NCBI GenBank assembly: GCA_016711405.1
Contig: JADJSZ010000005.1
Coordinates: 1 to 64,000 of the forward strand
Reading direction: 5' to 3'
DNA length: 64,000 nt
Source of the DNA: Candidatus Hadersleviella danica
GTDB taxonomy: Bacteria; Chloroflexota; Anaerolineae; Promineifilales; Promineifilaceae
Shown piece by piece: positions 22,402 to 31,515 of this stretch. The notes beneath the pieces are model-generated. The model saw nothing but the letters and a program-made list of their open reading frames with translations, was not told the DNA's origin and made no database searches. Each line of letters opens with the position of its first letter. Positions within the stretch are counted from its first letter, which is position 1. The position numbers and the translations under genes are program-made.

Positions 22402-24179
22402 TATTCTTTGTACATCTCCTCAATAATCTCCGCAAAATGTTGGTTGACCACCTTGCGCTTGACCTTGAGGGTGGGGGTGAGTTCCCCATGTTCCACGGAG
22501 AGCGGCCGATCTAAAATGCGGAAGGCGCGTACTTGCTCGACCTTGGCAAAAAGGGAATTGACTTCACTGTCAATGCCTTTTTGCACGGCCGCCACCACTT
22601 GGGGGTTCTGGTGCAAATTCTCGCGGGAGAGGTTGTGTTCGGCCGCGAACTTTTCGGCCGCTTCAGGTTCAAGGCTAATCAACGCCGCAATAAAGCGCCG
22701 ATTGTCGCCAATGACCACCGCATCCCCGACCAGCGTCAAATTCTTCAGCGCCGCTTCGATATTCTTGGGGGCGATATTCTTGCCGCCCGAGGTGATGATG
22801 ATTTCCTTCTTGCGGCCGACAATGGTCAGATACCCTTCGCTATCAAATTGCCCCAAGTCGCCCGAGAGGAGCCAACCATCGGCCGTGAGGGTTTCGGCCG
22901 TGGATTCGGGGTTGCGGTAATACCCCATGAACACATTGTTCCCCTTTACCTGAATCTCGCCATCTTCGGCCAAGCGCACCTGCACCCCCGGCCATGCTTG
23001 CCCCACCGAGCCATATTTGGTGGCGCCGGGGCGGTTTACCGTCGTGGGGCCACTATCTTCCGATTGGCCATACACTTCATAGATGGGCAAATCCAAGCCG
23101 CTAAAAAACTCCAAAATCTCCTTGGCAATGGGTGCGGCACCACTCACCCCGTGGCGGACGCGGTCTACGCCCAAGGCGGCCTTGACTTTGCCAAAGAATA
23201 ATTTGTTGGCGATACCATGTTGAATTTTGAGCCATGTACCCGGCTGTTGGCCACGATTTAACACGGCCAGATGTGCCCGACCGACCCCAAGTGCCCACGT
23301 GGCGATTTTGGCCTTGGCTCCTGTCGCTTCCTGCAATTTGGCCGTGACACCGTTGTAAAACCGCTCCCACACACGGGGCACACCGAAGAGAACTGTCGGC
23401 CGTACTTCTTTTAGATTGTCCAACACCTTTAAGCCCGATTCGGCGTAATAGACTTGGTAGCCAGCCGTCACGGCCGCGTGCAGGGTAAACATCTGCTCCG
23501 CAATATGGGAAAGGGGCAAATAGGAGAGAACAGAATCACTGACGTTGAGGTCGAGGAGGGATTGGGCGGTTTCGGCCGTCCATGCCAAATTCAGGTGGTT
23601 GAGCATGACCCCCTTCGGTGGGCCTGTTGTGCCCGAGGTATAAATCAGGGTGGCCAACTGCTCCATCTTTAGCTCATTCAGCCGCTGGCCAATGAGCGTT
23701 TCAGGGGTTTTGTTGCCCTCGGCCATAAAATCATCCCAACTGAGGGCATCGGGATAGGCGGGGTTGCCCTTCATCATCACAATATGCTTGAGGCAGGCCA
23801 AATCGTCGCGCACTTCGCGGATTTTGGCCAATTGCCCCTCGTCCTCTAGCAAAATTACCGAGGCTTCGGCATGTTCGACAATGTATTTAACTTCGGTGGG
23901 CGAATTGGTGGTGTAGATTCCAGCGGCAACCCCACCGGCTAACATAGCCGCAAGGTCAAAAATGGCCCATTCGGGGCGATTAAAGCCCAAAATGGTCACG
24001 GCGCCACCCGGTTCCACACCCAAGGCGATGAGAGCACGGGCGGCTTGGCGAACTTCAGACAGATACTTGCTCCACGAACTCACTTCCCATGTGCCATTGC
24101 GCTTTTCGTGGTAAGCGGGGGCGTTGGGTTGTTCTTTGCCGATGCGGTGTAGGCGGTGAAGGATGGTTTCCACGGTCAT
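22401..24179 (-). CDS. Long-chain acyl-CoA synthetase (AMP-forming)
   Basis: This 592-residue adenylate-forming enzyme would activate fatty acids to acyl-CoA through an acyl-AMP. P-loop motif LIYTSGTTGPPKGVMLNHLN near residue 178, DSVLSYLPLSHIAEQMF, gate/linker region ILEFFSGLDLPIYEVYGQSE near 365, DGWLLSGDLGQFDSEGYLTI and the hinge GRKKEIIITSGGKNIAPKNI. The pattern is that of the FadD15/ACSL-type long-chain ligases. The start is at ATG 24179 with AGGAGA upstream; the ORF extends 39 unconserved codons further. With the acyl-CoA dehydrogenase at 7.3 kb it points to fatty or aromatic acid catabolism, though the genes are not linked. Confidence 0.93.
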   Translation of the reverse strand: MTVETILHRLHRIGKEQPNAPAYHEKRNGTWEVSSWSKYLSEVRQAARALIALGVEPGGAVTILGFNRPEWAIFDLAAMLAGGVAAGIYTTNSPTEVKYIVEHAEASVILLEDEGQLAKIREVRDDLACLKHIVMMKGNPAYPDALSWDDFMAEGNKTPETLIGQRLNELKMEQLATLIYTSGTTGPPKGVMLNHLNLAWTAETAQSLLDLNVSDSVLSYLPLSHIAEQMFTLHAAVTAGYQVYYAESGLKVLDNLKEVRPTVLFGVPRVWERFYNGVTAKLQEATGAKAKIATWALGVGRAHLAVLNRGQQPGTWLKIQHGIANKLFFGKVKAALGVDRVRHGVSGAAPIAKEILEFFSGLDLPIYEVYGQSEDSGPTTVNRPGATKYGSVGQAWPGVQVRLAEDGEIQVKGNNVFMGYYRNPESTAETLTADGWLLSGDLGQFDSEGYLTIVGRKKEIIITSGGKNIAPKNIEAALKNLTLVGDAVVIGDNRRFIAALISLEPEAAEKFAAEHNLSRENLHQNPQVVAAVQKGIDSEVNSLFAKVEQVRAFRILDRPLSVEHGELTPTLKVKRKVVNQHFAEIIEEMYKE

Positions 24180-24252
24180 GTACTCTCCTGTTAATGGGGG
24201 GTGTCTCAGCGGCCGTGTGCAAAGTTGCCAAGAGCGAGACAAGGTTGAGGGG

Positions 24253-24641
24253 ATGGTGGGAAGTGAAAAATAAGAAGTAAGATGGGTGTGACCCATCTAA
24301 CCTTTTATTTTTTACTCTGTTAGATTCTAGTCAACCTCCCCTTATTCGGCAATATGAGGTAGCAGACAAAGTGTAGAGATAGAGATAGAGATAAAGGGGC
24401 ACACAGTGGGCTGGCCGACCAAGAATGCCTCTATCTCTATCTCCTTTCTCTATCTTTCTGAACCACGGTTAAATTTTTTGTTGCTCACAGATTATTTATA
24501 ACTTAACCGTTAGCCTTGTTTTGCCTTAAGGCCGTTCCGATAATAAGCCCCTGTTAACAAGTGCAAAGTAAAAGGTAAAAAGCGGGATGAACAATCTCAC
24601 TTCTCACTTCTTACTTTTCACTTCTTACTTTTCACCCCCTT
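24253..24641. repeat. Three hairpin repeats in one spacer
   Basis: 24253-24314: AAAAATAAGAAGTAAGATGG pairs approximately with CCATCTAACCTTTTATTTTTTAC. 24372-24459: AGAGATAGAGATAGAGAT pairs with ATCTCTATCTCC. 24563-24641: AAAGTAAAAGGTAAAAAG pairs with tandem CTTCTTACTTTTCA heptamer pairs. No gene is present in this 440-base spacer. Confidence 0.65.
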
Positions 24642-24735
24642 TTCCGTTACAAAGTTCAGATTACAACCTGCTTTGCCCCAGTGTACCCTAGAGCTTGTAA
24701 CCCTCACCCATTTTACTTGTTTGGAGGATTTTAGA

Positions 24736-25912
24736 ATGCGAACCCTATTTAGAAAGCTACTGTTGTCTGTAGCTTTGGTTTTACTAGCGGCCGTCGCCAT
24801 CGCTTGCCAACCCCAAGTGGTAGAAGTGCCTGTCGAAGTCGAAGTGACCCGCATCGTGACCGAGACCGAAACTGTAACCGAAACTGTTGTCGAAGAAGTG
24901 CAGGTCGAAGTCGAAGTCACTCGCGTCGTGGAAGTTGAGGTCGAAGTCGCGGCCGACCCCATCCCCGCTGACCCCGGCTCCTTGGTCATCTACTCGGGCC
25001 GGAGCGAGAGCCTTATCGCCCCTGTCATTGCCCAATTCAGCGAAGCAACAGGCATCCAAGTGGATGTGCGCTACGGGAGCACGGCCGAAATGGCCGCCAC
25101 TCTCTTCGAGGAAGGCAACAACAGCCCCGCCGATGTCTACTTTGCCCAAGACCCCGGCGGCTTAGGAGCCATCTCGGCCGCTGGCCTGCTCGCCCCCTTA
25201 CCCGCCGAATTGCTGGCCAACGTTCCCGCCCGTTTCCAAGGTGCAAATGGCGATTGGGTCGGCATTTCGGGTCGGGCGCGAGTCGTCGTTTACAACACCG
25301 ATTTGGTCAGCGTAGATGACTTGCCCGACACCATTGAAGGGTTTACCGACCCAGCATGGAACGGCCGCATTGGTTGGGCACCCACCAACGGCTCCTTCCA
25401 ACCAATGGTTACAGCCATGCGAAGTGTGTGGGGCGAAGAGCAAACCCGCACATGGCTCGAAAGGCATCATCGCCAACAACCCCATCGCCTATGGCAACAA
25501 CACCAGTGTGGTCGAGGCCGTCGGTGCTGGCGAAGTGGCCGTGGGTTTTGTCAACCATTACTATCTCTACCGCTTCTTGGCCGAACAAGGCGAATCCTTC
25601 CCTGCCCGCAATTACTTTTTGCCCGGCGGCGGCCCTGATTCTTTGATGATGGTCGCGGGGGCAGGCATTCTCCAGACCAGCCCCAACGCTGAAAACGCCC
25701 AAAAATTCATTGAATTTTTGCTCTCCGTCCCCGGCCAACAATACTTCACCTCCCAAACCTTCGAGTACCCCGTCATTGCAGGGGTTCAGACAAGCGCAAG
25801 TTTGCCCCCCTTTGAAGAGTTAGACGCAATCGCCATTGACATTGACCTCAACGCCATGTCCGACCTCGAGGGCACGGCCGCCCTCCTCGGCGAACTCGGC
25901 CTACTTGAATAA
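24736..25912 (+). CDS. Iron(III) ABC transporter substrate-binding lipoprotein (FbpA/FutA-like), frameshifted
   Basis: GGAGG precedes ATG 24736. The signal peptide ends in a lipobox, LLAAVAIAC, with Cys24. A Val/Glu/Thr linker of about 50 residues follows (VVEVPVEVEVTRIVTETETV...), typical of Chloroflexota lipoproteins. The binding domain has GSLVIYSGRSESLIAPVIAQ, DVYFAQDPGGLGAISAAGLL and WVGISGRARVVVYNTDLVSV, matching FbpA-type Fe(III) binders. The frame breaks at about 25460 after RTWLE and resumes GIIANNPIAYGNNTSVVEAV in the next frame; one extra A in AAA explains it. The later part includes VGFVNHYYLYRFLAEQ with a Tyr pair of the kind that coordinates iron in the family. It is the first gene of a binding protein-permease-ATPase set. 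Confidence 0.9.
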
Positions 25913-25915
25913 AAG

Positions 25916-25990
25916 TGATTAGTGGTTAGTGGTTAGTGGCGAGAATGGCTCACTAACCACTAGTCACTAACCACTAACCACTAACCACTC
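25916..25990. repeat. GGTTAGT heptamer hairpin
   Basis: GTGGTTAGTGGTTAGTGG on the left pairs with ACTAACCACTAACCACTAAC on the right. It lies between the iron-binding protein and permease genes and may dampen read-through. Confidence 0.85.
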
Positions 25991-25992
25991 CT

Positions 25993-27651
25993 ATGGCTCC
26001 CATCACTTACCCACAACAAACCCAACGCACATGGACATGGCCGCAAGTGCGGCTTTCTTGGCTTTCCTTAGGGCTGTGGCTGATTGGCCTCCTCGTCTTG
26101 GGGCTACTCCTGCTCACGCCGCTCTACTTGGTGCTACGCACGGCCGAGGCTGGCTCGGCCGCGTGGGATTTGTTGTGGCAGAGCCGTAATTTGGCCATTT
26201 GGGGGCGCACCCTCTTGCTGTGCGTCAGTGTGACATTCACCAGCGTAGGCATTGCCGTGCCCTTGGCGTGGCTGGTACATCGCACCGATTTGCCGGGGCG
26301 CAAAATTTGGCGGGTGACGGCCGCTTTGCCCCTCGTCATCCCCAGCTACGTCTTCGCCTATCTGTTCATCTCCCTGTTTGGGCCACGGGGCATTTTGCAA
26401 CAATGGCTGGCTCCGCTGGGGGTGGAACGCCTGCCCGAGTTATACGGCTTTTGGGGAGCGTGGCTCGTCCTCACCCTCATCAGCTATCCCTACGTATACC
26501 TGACCACCAGCGCCGCCCTGCGCCGGCTCGACCCATGCCAACTGGAAGCGGCGCGGAGCTTGGGGCTGAGTGCGGGAGCCGCCTTCTGGCGCATCATCCT
26601 GCCCCAATTGCGCCCCGCCATTGTAGCGGGTGGCCTCATGGTCGCCCTGTACACCTTGCGCGACTTTGGGGCGGTGACGTTGTTGCGCTACAGCACCTTC
26701 ACCCGCGCCATTTACGTCCAGTACCAATCCTTTTTTGACCGTTCGCTGGCCGCCGCTCTCGCCTTGCAACTCGTTTTGCTCACGGCCGTCATCCTCTACT
26801 TCGAGTGGCGGTCGCGGGGGCGGGCGCAATACGGCCGAGGGAGCATCGGCGTAGCCCGCCAACCCGAATTACACACCCTTGGGGCGTGGCGTTGGCCCGC
26901 CTTGGCCTATGTCTCGGGCTTGATGGGCATGGCTTTGTTCGTGCCCACGGCCGCCCTCGGGTACTGGGTCTGGCGTGGCCTGAACCAAGATTGGGGCATC
27001 CGCGCCGTGGCGGGGCGAGCCAATGTGGTCAACCCGTGGGAGTTGTGGGTTCCCGCGACTAATTCGGTGGTGGTCGCCTTGCTGGCGGCCGTCGTCACCG
27101 TCGCCCTGACCTTGCCCGTGGTGGTGCTGGTCATGCGCCGGCGCAATGGCTTCACCCAATTTTTAGAGCAGTTCACCTATGCAGGCTTCGCCTTGCCAGG
27201 CATCGTCATTGCTTTGGCGATGGTCTATTTTGGGGCGAATTACGCCCGGCCACTCTACCAAACGTTGCCGCTTTTGCTGGTGGCGTATGTGGTGTTGTTT
27301 ATTCCGCAGGCGATGGGTACGATTCGGGGGTCGTTTTTGCAATTGCCCCGCCATGTGGAAGAGGCGGGGCGCAGTTTGGGCAAGGGGTCAGCGGCCGTGT
27401 TCACCCGCATCACCCTGCCCCTCGTCCAGCCGGGCTTGTTGGCTGGCGGCGCACTCGTCTTCCTAACCGCCATGAAAGAGCTACCCGCCACCCTGCTCCT
27501 CAGCCCCATGGGCTTCACCTCCCTGCCCATGCACATCTGGTCAAACATCTCTGAAGCGTTCTTCGCCGAAGCCGCCCTGCCCACCCTTCTACTCATTTTG
27601 CTCTCCTCCGTGCCTCTCGCCTTCTTGCAAGCAGGATTAGGGTCAGCTTAG
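25993..27651 (+). CDS. Iron(III) ABC transporter permease (FbpB-like)
   Basis: This is a 552-residue membrane protein with two fused permease halves, about twelve hydrophobic segments. Each half has the EAA-type loop that docks the ATPase: CQLEAARSLGLSAGAAFWRI in the first and HVEEAGRSLGKGSAAVFTRI in the second. The first segment is LWLIGLLVLGLLLLTPLYLV. The architecture equals FbpB/SfuB permeases for ferric iron. It follows the binding protein and precedes the ATPase on the same strand. The start ATG at 25993 sits right after the GGTTAGT hairpin, and the C-terminus (QAGLGSA) runs into the next repeat. Confidence 0.93.
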   Translation: MAPITYPQQTQRTWTWPQVRLSWLSLGLWLIGLLVLGLLLLTPLYLVLRTAEAGSAAWDLLWQSRNLAIWGRTLLLCVSVTFTSVGIAVPLAWLVHRTDLPGRKIWRVTAALPLVIPSYVFAYLFISLFGPRGILQQWLAPLGVERLPELYGFWGAWLVLTLISYPYVYLTTSAALRRLDPCQLEAARSLGLSAGAAFWRIILPQLRPAIVAGGLMVALYTLRDFGAVTLLRYSTFTRAIYVQYQSFFDRSLAAALALQLVLLTAVILYFEWRSRGRAQYGRGSIGVARQPELHTLGAWRWPALAYVSGLMGMALFVPTAALGYWVWRGLNQDWGIRAVAGRANVVNPWELWVPATNSVVVALLAAVVTVALTLPVVVLVMRRRNGFTQFLEQFTYAGFALPGIVIALAMVYFGANYARPLYQTLPLLLVAYVVLFIPQAMGTIRGSFLQLPRHVEEAGRSLGKGSAAVFTRITLPLVQPGLLAGGALVFLTAMKELPATLLLSPMGFTSLPMHIWSNISEAFFAEAALPTLLLILLSSVPLAFLQAGLGSA

Positions 27652-27653
27652 TC

Positions 27654-27723
27654 AGCTTGTCAGTCAGTTCAAAGCCGCCACTACAAACCAATCCGCATTC
27701 CCCATTCCGCATTCCGCAATCCC
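27654..27723. repeat. GTCAGTC and ATTCCGC heptamer repeats
   Basis: Short GTCAGCTTGTCAGTCAG is followed by CGCATTCCCCATTCCGCATTCCGC, up to the ATPase start. Confidence 0.6.
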
Positions 27724-27724
27724 A

Positions 27725-28759
27725 ATGGTTTCTTGCCAAAATATCTCCAAATCGTTCGGTTCTGTCTCCGTTGTGCAATCCCTTTATTTGGATGTGCCCG
27801 AGGGGAAGATTGTGGCGTTGCTGGGGCCGAGCGGCTGTGGCAAGACGACGACGTTGCGGCTGATTGCGGGGTTGGAGCGGGTGGATGAGGGGGAGATTGT
27901 CATTGCGGGGCGGGTGGTGGCCGACGGCCGCAATCATGTCCCCATCGAAAAGCGGCGCGTGGGCATGGTCTTCCAAGATTACGCCATCTTTCCCCACCTG
28001 AGCGTGGCGCACAATGTGGGCTTTGGCCTCGGCCGTAACGGGCACAAAGAGGAGCGGGTGGCCGAAATGCTCAATTTTGTGGGGCTGGGCGATTTGGGGG
28101 AGCGGATGCCGCACGAGCTTTCGGGCGGGCAACAGCAACGGGTCGCTTTGGCGCGAGCCATCGCCCCCCAACCCGATGTGCTGCTGATGGATGAGCCGTT
28201 TTCTAATTTGGATGCGGCTTTGCGGCAGGAGATGCGCTATGAGGTGCGCGACCTGTTGCAAAAGGCGGGGGTCACGGCCGTTTTTGTCACCCACGACCAA
28301 GAGGAAGCGCTGTTCATGGGGGATTGGGTGGCGGTGATGAACGAGGGGCGCATGGAGCAAATCGGCACACCTGAGCAGATTTTCCACCATCCCCAGACCC
28401 GTTTTGTGGCTGATTTTATTGGCCAGACTGATTTTGTGGCAGGCACGGTCACGGCCGCTGGCTTGCAAACCCCGCTCGGCCTCATCCCCCGCCCCGTGGC
28501 TTTGCCCGAGGGCACGGCCGTGGAACTGGCCTTACGGGCAGACGATGTAACCCTCGCCAAGGATGAGCAGGGCAACGGCCGTATTATCGGCCGACAATTT
28601 TTGGGCATTGCCTATGTGTACCGGGTGGGGCTGGCCGATGGGAGCATTGTTCATAGTTGGCAACCCCATGGGGTGCAATTGGCGCAGGGCACGGCCGTGC
28701 GCGTGGGGTTGGCGGGGGAGCATCCGCCTGTTTGTTTTTACAACGGCCGTGCTATCTAG
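27725..28759 (+). CDS. Iron(III) ABC transporter ATP-binding protein (FbpC-like)
   Basis: This is a 344-residue ABC ATPase. Walker A GPSGCGKT (34-41), Q-loop VFQDYAIFPHLS, signature ELSGGQQQRVALARAIAPQP, Walker B VLLMDEPFSNLD, H-loop VFVTHDQEEALFMGD. A C-terminal TOBE-type domain (about 240-344: TAVELALRADDVTL, FLGIAYVYRVGLADGSIVHS) is typical of FbpC/PotA-type importers. It energises the adjacent permease. There is no obvious Shine-Dalgarno; the start lies directly after a repeat. Confidence 0.94.
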   Translation: MVSCQNISKSFGSVSVVQSLYLDVPEGKIVALLGPSGCGKTTTLRLIAGLERVDEGEIVIAGRVVADGRNHVPIEKRRVGMVFQDYAIFPHLSVAHNVGFGLGRNGHKEERVAEMLNFVGLGDLGERMPHELSGGQQQRVALARAIAPQPDVLLMDEPFSNLDAALRQEMRYEVRDLLQKAGVTAVFVTHDQEEALFMGDWVAVMNEGRMEQIGTPEQIFHHPQTRFVADFIGQTDFVAGTVTAAGLQTPLGLIPRPVALPEGTAVELALRADDVTLAKDEQGNGRIIGRQFLGIAYVYRVGLADGSIVHSWQPHGVQLAQGTAVRVGLAGEHPPVCFYNGRAI

Positions 28760-28857
28760 CAAGGGTTACACCTAACCAACTGCGCTTCTACAAAACGCCA
28801 ATCCCCCTTTGCTTACGCTCATAATTCTCCCCAAATTAGCCTTCCTTTGTGCCCCTG

Positions 28858-28887
28858 TTAGACGGAGCCAATCATAAAGACTATAAT
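28858..28887 (+). promoter_or_regulatory. Candidate sigma-70-type promoter of the nucleoside transporter operon
   Basis: TTAGAC, an 18-base spacer, then a perfect TATAAT at 28882-28887, about 145 bases before the BMP-lipoprotein ATG. The region between contains a possible leader hairpin (GATTGCC / GGCAATC). Prediction only. Confidence 0.4.
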
Positions 28888-29033
28888 CTAACCATCTGCA
28901 AGTGTGCTTAAGCGATTGCCACCATTGGTTTAAGCCGCTTGTATTTCATGTCAAAGGCAATCGGTAGCTGGCTCCTCTCGTGCCCACTATTCATTGCCAA
29001 TGTTAAACGTTTGTTTTTAGGAGAAGAATTTCC

Positions 29034-30149
29034 ATGCGTAAACTACAATGGCTTTTAGCCCTCATACTGGTTTTGGCTTTAGCTGTCGCTTGTGGTGGTA
29101 CCACCGCCGAGCCTGAAGCCGAAGCGACCACCGAAAGCACGACCGAGACGACAACTGAAACGACCGAAACGACCGAAACAACAACTGAAACGACGGCCGA
29201 GACCGATTGCGCCTCGCCCGATTTGTTCTGTGTGGGTGTCGTGACCGACGTGGGTCAGATTGATGACAAATCCTTCAACCAATCCGCTTGGGAAGGCGCC
29301 CAAACGGCCGTCGTTGCCCACGGCGCTAAGGTTGAATACGTCGAAACCCGCGATGCAACCGACTATGCCAACAACCTTGGCTTGTTTATTGCTGACCAAT
29401 ATGACGTGATTGTGACCGTTGGTTTTGCCTTGGGCGAAGCCACAATTGAAGCCGCCAAAGCCAACCCCAACATCAACTTCATCGGCGTAGACCAATTCCA
29501 AGGCGAAGCTCTGCCCAACGTCGCTGGCCTGATTTTCAACGAAGATAAAGCTGGTTACTTGGGTGGTTCATTGGCGGCCATGATGGCGGCCGAGCAAGGG
29601 AGCGACACAATCGCGGCCGTTCTCGGCACCGATCTCATTCCCCCCGTCGTGGCCTTCAAAGAAGGTTTTGAAGCTGGCGCACGCGCCATCAACCCCGACA
29701 TCAACGTCATCTCCACCTTCCACCCCGGTGGTTTGGATGTGGCCTTCACCGACCCCGAGTGGGGCGCGGCAACCGCCAAACAAGCCATTGACCAAGGCGC
29801 GACAGTTATCTTCGGTGCGGGTGGCCAAACTGGCAACGGCGCATTGATTGAAGTCGCTGGCAATGATGGCCTCTACTGCATCGGCGTGGACACCGACCAA
29901 TGGGAAACCGTGCCCGAAGCGCAACCCTGCCTCATCTCCAGCGCCATGAAACTCATCACCGTCGGCGTGGCCGATTTGATTACCGCGCATGTGGAAGGTA
30001 GCTTCCCCAGCGGTAACTTCATCGGCGAAGTGGGCTTGGCCCCCTTCCACGATTTTGATTCCGTCATCTCGGAAGAAATCAAAACCCGTCTGCAAGAAAT
30101 TGATGCGGGCCTGCGCGATGGCTCCATCACCACAGGTTACGGCCAATAA
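29034..30149 (+). CDS. BMP-family ABC substrate-binding lipoprotein (nucleoside-type)
   Basis: This is a 371-residue lipoprotein with signal MRKLQWLLALILVLALAVAC and lipidated Cys20. A Thr/Glu-rich linker follows to about residue 57, then a periplasmic-binding fold: FCVGVVTDVGQIDDKSFNQS, QYDVIVTVGFALGEATIEAA, NINFIGVDQFQGEALPNVAG, GYLGGSLAAMMAAEQG, GATVIFGAGGQTGNGALIEV and CIGVDTDQWETVPEAQPCLI. These are the PnrA/BmpA/Med family motifs, which bind purine or other nucleosides. AGGAG lies upstream of the ATG. A terminator-like hairpin follows, then two permeases and an ATPase. Confidence 0.94.
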   Translation: MRKLQWLLALILVLALAVACGGTTAEPEAEATTESTTETTTETTETTETTTETTAETDCASPDLFCVGVVTDVGQIDDKSFNQSAWEGAQTAVVAHGAKVEYVETRDATDYANNLGLFIADQYDVIVTVGFALGEATIEAAKANPNINFIGVDQFQGEALPNVAGLIFNEDKAGYLGGSLAAMMAAEQGSDTIAAVLGTDLIPPVVAFKEGFEAGARAINPDINVISTFHPGGLDVAFTDPEWGAATAKQAIDQGATVIFGAGGQTGNGALIEVAGNDGLYCIGVDTDQWETVPEAQPCLISSAMKLITVGVADLITAHVEGSFPSGNFIGEVGLAPFHDFDSVISEEIKTRLQEIDAGLRDGSITTGYGQ

Positions 30150-30184
30150 GCGGTTTGCCGTTTTAGCCAATTTGTGAATAATGT

Positions 30185-30220
30185 GCGGTGTGCTTGGTGG
30201 CAGGCACACCGCTTTTTTTT
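30185..30220 (+). terminator. Rho-independent terminator/attenuator between BMP lipoprotein and permease
   Basis: GCGGTGTGC / GCACACCGC stem with a ten-base loop, followed by TTTTTTTT. Partial read-through would give more binding protein than permease. Confidence 0.8.
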
Positions 30221-30221
30221 A

Positions 30222-30305
30222 AGCTAGTCAGCCAGTCAGCTTGTCAGCTTTCTGTTCCTTGAAGTATTTGTCGCTAAGAGCTAAAAGCTAAGAGCTAAAA
30301 ACTAA
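30222..30305. repeat. CAGTCAG and GCTAAGA/GCTAAAA heptamer repeats
   Basis: GCTAAGAGCTAAAAGCTAAG continues with GAGCTAAAAACTA in strict seven-base periodicity. It is preceded by AGTCAGCCAGTCAGC. Confidence 0.75.
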
Positions 30306-30337
30306 CAACCCACATCCTGTTCTCTTGGAAAACAAAT

Positions 30338-31479
30338 ATGCCTAAACCTGCACCGCAAAAGATGGTTTTAGAGTGGCTACGTGCTTTATGGCGAGCGGTT
30401 AATGTGCCGCTGGTAGCCGTTTTACTGGCCTTGGTGTTGGGGGCATTGCTCCTCGTTTTATCCGGTTATTCGCCGTGGCTGGCCTATAGTGAGTTGTATA
30501 TCGGTGCCTTTGGCGACTCACAGGCATGGCAACGCACGCTCGAAAAGGCGACGCCGCTCATTTTTAGTGGGCTGGCCGTCGCTTTTGCATTTAAGGCGGG
30601 GTTGTTCAATATTGGGGCGCAGGGGCAGTTGGTGTTTGGGGCGTTGGTCTCGGCCGTGGTTGGCTTCAGCGTCACAGGCTTGCCCGCGCTGTTGCACATC
30701 CCCTTGGCCATTTTAGCAGGCGGCATTGCGGGAGCCTTGTACGGAGCCATTCCCGGCGCACTCAAAACCTACACAGGGGCGCATGAGGTCATCACGACCA
30801 TCATGCTCAACTATATTGCCCTGAACATTACCGATTATCTGGCCAATGGGCCATTTAAGGACACCACGCCGGGCAATGTGGTGGCACGCACCCCGCGTGT
30901 GCTAGAAAGTGCACAAATCGGTTCGGTGGGACAAATTTTGGGCGTACCCGATTCGTTTTTTGGCTCCGTCCCCTTTGGCTTTATCTTGGCCATTCTCGTC
31001 GCGGCCGTCACATGGTGGCTCCTCTGGCGCACCACCTTGGGCTATGAGATTCGCACAGTCGGCCAAAATGCGGATGCGGCCAAGTATGCGGGCATGAAAG
31101 TCGCCCGCACAGTTATTCTCACCATGATTTTAAGCGGCTTTTTGGCTGGCATGGGGGGGCGGTCGAGACACAGGGAGTTGTCGGCCGTTTCCAGCCGGGC
31201 TTTAACGTTGGTTTGGGATTTGATGGCATTACGATTGCCCTGTTGGGCAAAACCAGCCCTATCGGGGTCATTCCCGCCGCTATTTTGGTGGGAGCCATGA
31301 ATGCCGGGGCGACGAACATGCAATTTCGGGCGGGGGTAGATTCCGATGTCATTGATGTGATTCAGGCCATTATCTTGTTCTTTGTCGCGGCCGAAGTCAT
31401 TGTGCGCTGGCTCATCCGCGCCCGCGCCGATGACGGCCGTGAAATAAGCCTGACTGGCCGCTGGGGCAAGAGCACTTAG
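30338..31479 (+). CDS. Nucleoside-type ABC transporter permease 1 (BmpB/YufP/NupP-like), frameshifted
   Basis: The protein begins MPKPAPQKMVLEWLRALWRA with about eight hydrophobic segments, including LIFSGLAVAFAFKAGLFNIG and YTGAHEVITTIMLNYIALNI, the conserved family core. The first frame breaks in GGCATGGGGGGG at about 31158. With eight rather than seven G the reading becomes GMGGAVETQGVVGRFQPGFN, then VGLGFDGITIALLGKTSPIG to RWGKST at 31479, exactly the family pattern. The repaired length is about 380 residues. It pairs with permease 2 downstream. Confidence 0.9.
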
Positions 31480-31515
31480 ACAGGCAGTTACCCGCCACTC
31501 ACCACAACCTACTCT

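Noticed and set aside
25993..27651. Molybdate or thiosulfate specificity for the ABC transporter
   Set aside because: The binding protein has the FbpA-type pattern with paired Tyr, and the permease is the fused two-half FbpB type.
28860..29033. Purine riboswitch upstream of the nucleoside transporter operon
   Set aside because: A TATAATC stretch recalls the aptamer, but the required P1-P2-P3 pairing and loop consensus are not there; the sequence fits a promoter better.
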